This document shows, one piece after another, positions 1 to 6,100 of a stretch of 11,690 bases of DNA. How positions within the stretch are numbered: the stretch's first letter is position 1; each line of letters opens with the position of its first letter. The notes beneath the pieces are model-generated. The model searched no databases. It saw only the letters and a list, made by a program, of their open reading frames with translations, and was not told the DNA's origin. The DNA comes from Bacteroidota bacterium (lineage in GTDB: Bacteria; Bacteroidota; Bacteroidia; Chitinophagales; Chitinophagaceae): assembly GCA_023386855.1 (NCBI GenBank), contig JAEWIW010000196.1, positions 1 to 11,690 on the forward strand. The letters run 5' to 3'. The position numbers and the translations under genes are program-made.

Positions 1-110
1 TCTTCTATCGGGATACTATTTGATTGGTCACTAAGTATTTCATGTTTACAGGACATGACGGTGAGGACGGCGGTAACAAGGCATGTTGCCACCACAGCTA
101 TTCTGTTCAT
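1..110 (-). CDS. N-terminal fragment of a lipoprotein (runs off the left edge)
   Basis: Translating the minus strand from the ATG at 110-108 gives 36 open codons to the window edge. They start MNRIAVVATCLVTAV, then LTVMSCKHE. This is a short lipoprotein signal peptide: a basic residue at R3, a hydrophobic stretch of about 15 residues, and a lipobox V-M-S-C with the Cys at residue 21. The mature protein would be lipid-anchored in the envelope. The part present (CKHEILSDQSNSIPIE) is too short to assign a family. No Shine-Dalgarno site is visible upstream, as is common in Bacteroidota. The gene lies downstream of the DUF3127 gene on the same strand but is separated from it by a strong terminator, so it probably has its own promoter. 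I found no exact TAnnTTTG box for it. Confidence 0.7.
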   Translation of the reverse strand, partial: MNRIAVVATCLVTAVLTVMSCKHEILSDQSNSIPIE

Positions 111-309
111 TGAGCCTGGTTTTAAAGTAGATTTTTTTCTTTAACTGAAATGGTTAGGTATCCTGGGAAAACGGAGATGTCAAATTCATATTTTAAAAAA
201 TTGACTACCGTCCTTCACTTAACAAATATTTATCCAAACTAATGTTGATGCATAATTTGGAAAAAATAATAAAAATGAAAGGTGATAATTGTCACGGGCG
301 ATTAATTGA

Positions 310-341
310 CACCCCGTGCCACGCCCCCGTGCCACGGGGTG
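310..341. repeat. GC-rich direct and inverted repeat element
   Basis: Two exact copies of the 12-mer CCCCGTGCCACG lie at 312-323 and 325-336, one base apart. The outer arms CACCCCGTG (310-318) and CACGGGGTG (333-341) are perfect reverse complements with a 14-base spacer. The right half also contains the tighter palindrome CCCCGTG-C-CACGGGG (325-339). The element is far more GC-rich than its AT-rich surroundings and has no U-tract, so it is not a simple terminator. It could be a dispersed REP-like intergenic element or a protein-binding site. Only one copy is in this window, so dispersal is not shown. Confidence 0.55.
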
Positions 342-349
342 CTGTAAGT

Positions 350-383
350 AATAAAAAAAGCCAGCCTTGAAATTGGCTGGCTT
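350..383 (-). terminator. Rho-independent terminator of the DUF3127 gene
   Basis: AAGCCAGCC (358-366) pairs perfectly with GGCTGGCTT (375-383) around the 8-base loop 367-374. On the minus strand the stem is followed by a run of T (complement of the A-tract 353-359), the classic intrinsic terminator layout. It lies 23 bp past the stop codon of the leftward gene ending at 407. Confidence 0.85.
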
Positions 384-406
384 ATAATCATTAATCATTA
401 CAACGT

Positions 407-754
407 TTAAAACGGAAGATCATCATTGTCGGGAGTAAATGGAGGAGGCATGCTGTCAACGCCCTGTTGTACAGGAGCAGACTGCATTCCGCCGACAGGA
501 ACGATTTTCCACGCTTTCACATCGGTATACCACCTGCCGTTGAATTCGCGGCTTTCCACATCAAAAGAGATATTCAGCTGGGTACCCATTTCAATACGGC
601 TGATATCAATTTTATCACCCCAGATGGCCACACAAACCTTTTTTGGAAACTGCCCATCGGTTTCAACAATGATATCCTGTTTTTTCCACTGACCATTTTT
701 TCCCTGCCCTGTTTGCAGTGGCAGCACCTGCACAAGCTTTGCTGTTAATTCCAT
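407..754 (-). CDS. DUF3127 family protein, SSB-like OB-fold with acidic C-terminal tip
   Basis: This 115-residue protein matches what I know of the DUF3127 family: a start of the type MELTAKLVQVLPLQTGQGKN, then WKKQDIIVET, FPKKVCVAIWGDKID, and SFDVESREFNGRWYTDVKAWKI. The pattern is an OB-fold related to single-stranded DNA-binding proteins. Residues 1-85 are the core, about 86-108 a Gln/Pro-rich flexible linker, and 109-115 the tip DNDDLPF, which resembles the DDDIPF tail by which SSB recruits partner proteins. A role in DNA replication or repair is inferred from this. The gene starts 33 bp after the SusD gene on the same strand, so it could be read through. It also has a perfect -7 box match just upstream and its own terminator downstream, so it is probably a separate housekeeping gene. 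The length is normal for the family. Confidence 0.85.
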   Translation of the reverse strand: MELTAKLVQVLPLQTGQGKNGQWKKQDIIVETDGQFPKKVCVAIWGDKIDISRIEMGTQLNISFDVESREFNGRWYTDVKAWKIVPVGGMQSAPVQQGVDSMPPPFTPDNDDLPF

Positions 755-777
755 GTATTCTGTCGCTTTTAATCCGC

Positions 778-785
778 CAAAAATA
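778..785 (-). promoter_or_regulatory. Candidate Bacteroidota -7 promoter box for the DUF3127 gene
   Basis: The minus strand reads TATTTTTG here, an exact match to the TAnnTTTG -7 consensus of the Bacteroidota primary sigma factor. It lies 23 bp before the DUF3127 start codon, leaving a short leader. A TTGG lies about 22 bases further upstream inside the end of the SusD gene, slightly farther than the usual -33 spacing. The box sits in the 33-bp gap just after the SusD stop codon. Confidence 0.4.
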
Positions 786-787
786 CA

Positions 788-2563
788 TTAGTAAAGCGGA
801 TTCTGAACCAATTTATCGTTCCTGTTCATTTCATCCGTTTGTATGGGCAGGAAATAAAACCTGGGGTTCCATGCTCTTTGCTGTGCAACGATCTCTGTTA
901 CAACGGGCACCGGGTTTCCAAGTTTATACAGGATGGATACACCCATCGCATCGGTATAGGCTGCCGGGGCGATCATCCACCTGCGAACATCGAAATAGCG
1001 CTGATCTTCATAAGCCATCTCGATCTCCCTTTCGTGCCGGTATCTTTCTACCAGGGCAGCGCCGGATTCAGTTATATCGGGCATTCCAGCTCTTTTCCTC
1101 ACCTGGTTGAGGATTATCCTTGCTTCTTCTTCCTGGCCCAATCCAAGGCAGGCTTCGGCATAATTCATCAGGATCTCGGTATAGCGGATATAGCGCCAGG
1201 GCTGCACCTGCTTGTTAAACTGCGCATCAACAGTTGGATCGATGAATTTCTTAAGAAAATACCCGGTATAGGTTCCATTCCAGTCTTCAAACGGGCTTTT
1301 CCTTGTATCAAGGCCGGCTTTTAAACCGCCTCCTGCCTGCTCGTAGAAGCCGGTCTGAATGCGGCCTTCTGGATCGCTCGCGATTACATCGGCCGGCCTT
1401 GGACGCCATTTCGCACCATCATAAAGAATACTGGCATAAAAACGGGGCTCGCGATTTTCGTAGGGTGCTGCACGGTGAGCGGGGTTCGACCAGTCGAACT
1501 TCGTTCCATCCTTCATTTCATATGCATCCACCAACTGGCCCGTGGGTGTATTGCTTCCCCATCCATGGTATCCATTCGGGTTATTGAACTGGCCGGGGTT
1601 ATAACCATGCCAGTTCTCATCGATCTTGGTGGTGAAGTATTTTACAAATATGTCTTCCGGGGTTTCCATCGACAGGAAAATATCACCATAATTTTTTTCT
1701 GCTTCCTGCTGGTTGGCGGGCGAAGGCATATAGAGGGCATAAAGATTCATATCCATCACCGCTTTTGCGGCGTCTTTTGCTGCCTGCCACCTTGCCGTTC
1801 TGTCGCCACCGGTATAACCTATCAACTCATTGTTTGAATATCCACCTGCCCATGACCCATTACTATTATAGAGATCACTTGCCGCATATAATAATACTCT
1901 TGACTTCAATGCAAGTGCGGCACCTTTTGTTGCCCTTCCTTTATCGGTATGATGTTCGGGAAGATACATGGCTGCACTATCCAGCTGGCCCACAATGAAA
2001 TCAACACTTTCTTCATAACTGTTCCTGGGAACAGTAAAATCATCTGTAAGTGAATAGGCATGGGTAATGATAGGAACTCCACCATACATGCTTACCAGGT
2101 TATGGTATAGGTAAGCACGCAGGAAATACACTTCTCCTTTATAGAGATCCTTTTGTGCATCCGGAACCGGCGATGCATCAATTTTCTCGAAGAAGATATT
2201 GGTAGCTCTTACGAACTTGTAAACATTCGCCCAGTTCATCAACCTTAACCGGTTACCGCACCAGAAGTCGGGGGCAAAGATGGAAAGATCATCCTGCGTA
2301 ACCAGGCTCTTGGTGATATTGCTCATCCCGAAATCTGCATTGTACATGGATTCATCCACTGCAGAGGCAAGCATGATATTGCTGAAGCCATGCGGTATGC
2401 CGGAATAAATATTATTAATAAAGGTTTGAATCAATGCAGGGTCATTCCATACTGCTGCATCTGAAAACTGGTCAACCGGACTTACATTCAGAAAGTCTTT
2501 TTTGCAGGAGCCCATTCCCATAAGAAGGCCTCCAATGAATATGCTTAAAATAATTTTTTTCAT
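788..2563 (-). CDS. SusD/RagB-type nutrient-binding outer-membrane lipoprotein
   Basis: This 591-residue protein is the surface substrate-binding partner of the SusC transporter encoded just upstream. The signal peptide is MKKIILSIFIGGLLMGMGSC with the lipidated Cys at residue 20, followed by KKDFLNVSPVDQ, the usual start of a mature SusD protein. The N-terminal helical region contains FLRAYLYHNLVSMYGGVPII (148-167), a hallmark of the TPR-like SusD core. The C-terminal RagB/SusD domain has the conserved block RHEREIEMAYEDQRYFDVRRW-type sequence at about 509-529 and ends QNPLY. Family members lid the SusC barrel and bind glycans or other oligomers. The length is typical for glycan or uncharacterised SusD homologues. 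The start is 9 bp after the SusC stop, so the two are co-transcribed. The substrate cannot be predicted because no enzyme gene accompanies the pair here. Confidence 0.93.
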   Translation of the reverse strand: MKKIILSIFIGGLLMGMGSCKKDFLNVSPVDQFSDAAVWNDPALIQTFINNIYSGIPHGFSNIMLASAVDESMYNADFGMSNITKSLVTQDDLSIFAPDFWCGNRLRLMNWANVYKFVRATNIFFEKIDASPVPDAQKDLYKGEVYFLRAYLYHNLVSMYGGVPIITHAYSLTDDFTVPRNSYEESVDFIVGQLDSAAMYLPEHHTDKGRATKGAALALKSRVLLYAASDLYNSNGSWAGGYSNNELIGYTGGDRTARWQAAKDAAKAVMDMNLYALYMPSPANQQEAEKNYGDIFLSMETPEDIFVKYFTTKIDENWHGYNPGQFNNPNGYHGWGSNTPTGQLVDAYEMKDGTKFDWSNPAHRAAPYENREPRFYASILYDGAKWRPRPADVIASDPEGRIQTGFYEQAGGGLKAGLDTRKSPFEDWNGTYTGYFLKKFIDPTVDAQFNKQVQPWRYIRYTEILMNYAEACLGLGQEEEARIILNQVRKRAGMPDITESGAALVERYRHEREIEMAYEDQRYFDVRRWMIAPAAYTDAMGVSILYKLGNPVPVVTEIVAQQRAWNPRFYFLPIQTDEMNRNDKLVQNPLY

Positions 2564-2572
2564 AATGGTGCA

Positions 2573-5500
2573 TTAAAAGGTTAAGGTGAAGCCTGCCGAC
2601 ATTACTTTATTCAATGGGTATCCCTGTCCGCTGCCTGATGATAATTCAGGGTCAAAATCCTTATAATCGGGGCTATAGGTTAGCAGGTTGTAACCACTTA
2701 GGTACACACGCATTTTTTGAAGTCCCACTCTCTTAATTATATCACCAGGAAGGGTATAACCTACCTGGAGATTTTTCAATCGCAGGTAATCAGTATTTCT
2801 CAACCAATACGTATTGCCAAGGCTTACCCAGTATTCGTTGCTGCGGTTAAAAGTCCTTGGTCCTTTTGCAGTAGGGTTATCTTCGGTCCAACGTTCTTCT
2901 GCAAAACTTTGCAGGAAGTTGCCAATTTCACCGGATTCAGTGCTGATATAATTAACGGCACCCTTGGCGCCCTGCACCAGGACGGATAAATCAAATCCTT
3001 TAAAGGCAAGGTTTACACTGGCACCATAAGTAAAAGTAGGAAGGCTGGATTTGTCGATTCGTTTTCTATCCAGTGCAGTGATCTCGCCATCTCCATCAAG
3101 ATCCGCAAATATGATATCCCCGGGTCGTGCATCATCGCGATGGGGATTTTTATCCAGGTCGGCCTGGTTGTCAAAAACGCCGATAGCTTCATAATAAAGG
3201 CCAGCACCCATAGGATGACCGGTTGATTGCTGGTAAGTGGGAACACCGGGTGGTTCATCCCAGAAAAGGATCTTGTTTTTCTGGTGGCCACCATTCACTG
3301 ATAAGCCATAGATAAAATCTCCCACGCGGTCATTATAACTGATCATGAAATCAAATCCTTTGTTCCTGACCTTACCGATATTCTCAGGTGGTAAAGTTAG
3401 CCCGGTGGATAAGGGTACTGAAGCATTTCTTTTAACCAGGATCTTTGATCTTGTATAATTAAAGTAATCGGCCTCAATCGTAATTTTATTATCCAGGAAA
3501 GATGCATCAAATCCAATATTGGCCTGGTTGGCAATTTCCCACGTAGCATTGGGATTGGGAATCCTGGTTTCATAGAGACCAGGTACTTCCACTGAGCCAT
3601 TGATCACAAAAGGAAGGAAGGGAGAGCCGATGATGTTTCCAAAAGCATAGGTTCCGAGGTATTGAAATTCCTGGATCCTGTCGTTACCAGTTTGACCCCA
3701 TGAAGCCCTTAGCTTGAAGTTTTCCATGAAGTGAACATTATCCTTCCAGAAGTTTTCTTCCGAAACCCTCCATCCAAGCGAAACACCGGGGAAGAAGCCA
3801 AAGCGTTTAGCTTCGGGAAAAATATAGGAACCATCGTATCGCCAAACAAACTCGGCGAGGTATTTTCCCTGGAATCCATAGTTAACCCTTCCGAAATAAC
3901 TCATGCGGGCATTGACATATCCCGAGCCGGTATTATCGATCTCGGCATTACCACCGGCAAAAAGCTGGTCGATGGAAGTAGAAGTGAAGTATCTCCTGAA
4001 GGCACTGAAGTAATCGCCATTACCTTTTCTTTTTTCCACGCCGGCGAGAAATTTTATATCATGGTCGGCACCGATCATGGTTTCATAATTCAGCAGGCCA
4101 TAAAGGGTGGTATTCAATTCATCTCTAGAGTACTGGTTCAGTCGGGCATCATCAAAACCTCTTTTACCTCTTACGAGAAGTGGTTCACCATTATCATCCA
4201 TAGTACTGCCATCCCAGGTATAGAGGTACCAGGGTGTATACCAGGTTTTCCTGAAGGCAAAGCCTTTATCGATTGCCGCATTGGCACTGAGGGAAAGGCC
4301 TTTCACCCATGGAATCTTCACATTAAGTTTCAGGTTACTGTTCAGCGCATAATACTTGTCTTTATCATAACCGGTGGCATCGGTGGAGATCACTACAGGG
4401 TTATCGCCATATTCAATATCGGGTCCCGGCATTCCATTTGGCCAGTAAGCAGGGAAGTTGGGTTTACCCCTCATCACCATACGAAAGATAGAACCGGCGC
4501 CTCTTGTAGGGAAATTGCGGTCTTCCATCCTGCCGGCAAGGTCAACACCTATGCTGATATCTTTTGTAATCCGTCCATCAATATTACTCCTGAAATCATA
4601 CTGGTTATATTTTGTTGCGCTATGGTAGTAGTTACCTTCCTGTGTCCTTGCGCCGAGGGATACAAAATATTTCATAGCTTCTGTTCCTCCCGACACATTG
4701 ATATTATAGGAATTTTGCGCTGAACGTTTCTTCAATACTGCATCGAACCAGTCGGTATTCGGGTAACGCCAGGGGTCTGTACCATCGCGGTATTTCTGGA
4801 TCTCCTCATCGGTATAAACCGGGCTTCCACCACGGTACTGCGCAATCTCGTTCAGCATGGTGGCGAATGTGGCTGCATCGGCCATTTTCGGAAGCCGGGT
4901 AGGTTGGTTAAATCCAAAACTTATGTTAGCAGTAATGGTTGGCTGGCCAAGCTTTCCTCTTTTTGTTGTGACCAGGATAACGCCATTGGCGGCCTGTGCT
5001 CCATAGATGGCGGCAGAAGCATCTTTTAACACGGTGATGGATTCGATACTGTTAGGATCAATGCGTTCAAGGCTTCGGCCCGGAACACCATCTACCACTA
5101 CCAGCACACTGTTATCATTTAGTGTATTGGCGCCGCGGATCCTAAGGGTTGATCCATCGTAGCCGGGTTCACTACTACCGGTAATGGCTACCAGCCCGGG
5201 AAGGCGACCGGCCAGGGTATTGCTGACATTTGTTGCAGGGGATTCCAGCACTTCATTGCCTTTGATGGCGCTGACAGAGCCGGTGAGCGTTGCTTTCTTG
5301 GTGGTTCCATAACCCACCACGATTACTTCACCCAGCTGGTTCTGACTCATCACCAGGTCTATATCCATAGCGGAGCCAAAATTTGGATTGAGCTCCCTGG
5401 GCTGAAAACCAACATTACTGATCTCCAGTTTGGCACCGGCAGGAACCTGGATGGAAAAGGCGCCCTGGGCATCGGTGCTGACACCGGTTGCAGATCCTTT

Positions 5501-5707
5501 TACCCTGACCGTAGCGCCGGAAAGCGGCTCGCCAGTAACGGAATTCCTTACCGTGCCAGTAACTGTTCGTGTTTGGGCAGAAACAATAATTGTCAGAAAT
5601 ACAAGTAATGTGGTTAAAGAAGCTTTCAAAAATGGAAATGAGAAGAATTGTTTTTTTGGTTCCGGCCATGTGGAATGGCAGCCGGGACAAAGGTTTGTTG
5701 TCGGCAT
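2573..5707 (-). CDS. SusC/RagA-type TonB-dependent outer-membrane transporter
   Basis: Read from the ATG at 5707-5705 this is 1044 residues, normal for SusC. A TTG two codons upstream could extend it, but ATG is preferred. The hydrophobic signal segment is at about 29-43 (SLTTLLVFLTIIVSA), cleaved before Q45. A carboxypeptidase-regulatory-like domain follows at about 48-121. LGEVIVVGYG (125-134) is the usual sequence before the plug. The plug spans about 137-250 and includes ITVLKDASAAIYG and ANGVILVTTKRG. The rest is a 22-strand barrel ending in GFTLTF, with terminal Phe as expected for outer-membrane insertion. A Ca-site-like DLDGDGEITALDR occurs in the barrel, common in SusC. There is no STN domain, so FecR/sigma signalling through this protein is not indicated. 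Odd: about 26 residues with a CPGCH motif precede the signal peptide, and a TTG at 5629 or a frameshifted ATG at 5669 would give a more ordinary start. Confidence 0.93.
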   Translation of the reverse strand: MPTTNLCPGCHSTWPEPKKQFFSFPFLKASLTTLLVFLTIIVSAQTRTVTGTVRNSVTGEPLSGATVRVKGSATGVSTDAQGAFSIQVPAGAKLEISNVGFQPRELNPNFGSAMDIDLVMSQNQLGEVIVVGYGTTKKATLTGSVSAIKGNEVLESPATNVSNTLAGRLPGLVAITGSSEPGYDGSTLRIRGANTLNDNSVLVVVDGVPGRSLERIDPNSIESITVLKDASAAIYGAQAANGVILVTTKRGKLGQPTITANISFGFNQPTRLPKMADAATFATMLNEIAQYRGGSPVYTDEEIQKYRDGTDPWRYPNTDWFDAVLKKRSAQNSYNINVSGGTEAMKYFVSLGARTQEGNYYHSATKYNQYDFRSNIDGRITKDISIGVDLAGRMEDRNFPTRGAGSIFRMVMRGKPNFPAYWPNGMPGPDIEYGDNPVVISTDATGYDKDKYYALNSNLKLNVKIPWVKGLSLSANAAIDKGFAFRKTWYTPWYLYTWDGSTMDDNGEPLLVRGKRGFDDARLNQYSRDELNTTLYGLLNYETMIGADHDIKFLAGVEKRKGNGDYFSAFRRYFTSTSIDQLFAGGNAEIDNTGSGYVNARMSYFGRVNYGFQGKYLAEFVWRYDGSYIFPEAKRFGFFPGVSLGWRVSEENFWKDNVHFMENFKLRASWGQTGNDRIQEFQYLGTYAFGNIIGSPFLPFVINGSVEVPGLYETRIPNPNATWEIANQANIGFDASFLDNKITIEADYFNYTRSKILVKRNASVPLSTGLTLPPENIGKVRNKGFDFMISYNDRVGDFIYGLSVNGGHQKNKILFWDEPPGVPTYQQSTGHPMGAGLYYEAIGVFDNQADLDKNPHRDDARPGDIIFADLDGDGEITALDRKRIDKSSLPTFTYGASVNLAFKGFDLSVLVQGAKGAVNYISTESGEIGNFLQSFAEERWTEDNPTAKGPRTFNRSNEYWVSLGNTYWLRNTDYLRLKNLQVGYTLPGDIIKRVGLQKMRVYLSGYNLLTYSPDYKDFDPELSSGSGQGYPLNKVMSAGFTLTF

Positions 5708-5835
5708 GAGCAATCGTTTTAGTTAGTAAAGTTTAGGGTGCGGGGGTTATATGAATGTAGAAAGAAGATAGATTTTAACCAATAGTTTCAATAAAAAATT
5801 TTAGCGCATCCTGTGGAAATATTCAATACTGGCCT

Positions 5836-5860
5836 AATAAGTGGCATTTTGACACTTATT
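5836..5860. repeat. Inverted repeat, possible operator
   Basis: AATAAGTG (5836-5843) and CACTTATT (5853-5860) are exact reverse complements with a 9-base spacer. No T-tract follows on either strand, so an operator for a dimeric regulator fits better than a terminator. It lies 129 bp upstream of the SusC start. Confidence 0.5.
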
Positions 5861-5980
5861 CTTCCCAAAGTGTTCAGTGTACGCAAAAGCATAGACAGCC
5901 TTTTCATATTGACTTTAAGGAGCTCAATCAATTTGCATCCTGCAGTGTTTTAACATGAAGAAAAATTGCGCCTTTTTGAT

Positions 5981-5999
5981 CCGCATTTACGCAATGCGG
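5981..5999. repeat. Inverted repeat CCGCATT/AATGCGG
   Basis: Perfect 7-bp arms at 5981-5987 and 5993-5999 flank the 5-base loop TACGC. It lies about 100 bp upstream of the siderophore-type receptor. In RNA it would form a hairpin, but it lacks a U-tract, so an operator or leader structure is more likely than a terminator. Confidence 0.45.
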
Positions 6000-6030
6000 A
6001 AACGGGAATTTCGCATTTCGTAACCCGATT

Positions 6031-6044
6031 TACCGATATCGGTA
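6031..6044. repeat. 14-bp perfect palindrome, possible operator
   Basis: TACCGATATCGGTA is its own reverse complement with no spacer. A further direct copy of CCGAT lies just to the left at 6025-6029. It lies 57 bp upstream of the receptor ATG, a sensible place for a repressor or activator site next to the promoter. Confidence 0.5.
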
Positions 6045-6100
6045 CCTAATAGCCCATCCAGCGAAGTTTCTTTGTAATTCGAAAAAGAAATTCAAGGTAT

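Larger units (their letters stand above)
111..406. other. 296-bp intergenic region
   Basis: This stretch has no convincing coding frame. From left to right it holds an AT-rich segment (about 111-290) that must carry the leader, and perhaps the promoter, of the leftward lipoprotein gene, then a GC-rich palindromic repeat (310-341), then the terminator of the DUF3127 gene (350-383). The jump from AT-rich to GC-rich at 290-341 is abrupt. Near-matches to the Bacteroidota -7 box on the minus strand (for example at 223-230) each miss a key base and lack a well-spaced upstream element, so no promoter is called. Confidence 0.6.
5708..6100. promoter_or_regulatory. Divergent regulatory region between two TonB receptors
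   Basis: This 393-bp gap lies between the leftward SusC gene and the rightward siderophore-type receptor, so it must hold both promoters. It contains several dyads: AATAAGTG/CACTTATT (5836-5860), CCGCATT/AATGCGG (5981-5999), the 14-bp palindrome at 6031-6044, and a leader dyad at 6063-6093. CGCATTT is also repeated directly at 5982 and 6012. TTTCTTTG at 6067-6074 is one mismatch from the TAnnTTTG -7 box and sits 26 bp before the receptor ATG, but no -33 partner is evident. No exact -7 box was found for the SusC direction. A 22-codon open frame (5955-6023) overlaps the second dyad and is not supported as a gene. Confidence 0.6.

Noticed and set aside
223..230. Possible -7 box for the left-edge lipoprotein gene
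   Set aside because: The minus strand reads AATATTTG, one mismatch from TAnnTTTG at a key position, and no -33 element is suitably spaced; the distance to the start codon is also long.
718..1110. Plus-strand open frames opposite the DUF3127 and SusD genes
   Set aside because: They are fully antisense to well-supported genes and show low-complexity, non-protein-like composition with no domain.
3731..4723. 330-codon open frame on the plus strand antisense to the SusC gene
   Set aside because: It lies wholly inside a convincing SusC barrel coding region, has no recognisable domain or coherent protein character, and long antisense frames are common opposite codon-biased genes.
5681..5697. CPGCH in the SusC N-terminus as a heme c attachment site
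   Set aside because: It matches CXXCH, but it precedes the Sec signal segment, so it would not reach the periplasm as part of the mature protein where heme c is attached. It may not even be translated if a downstream start is used.
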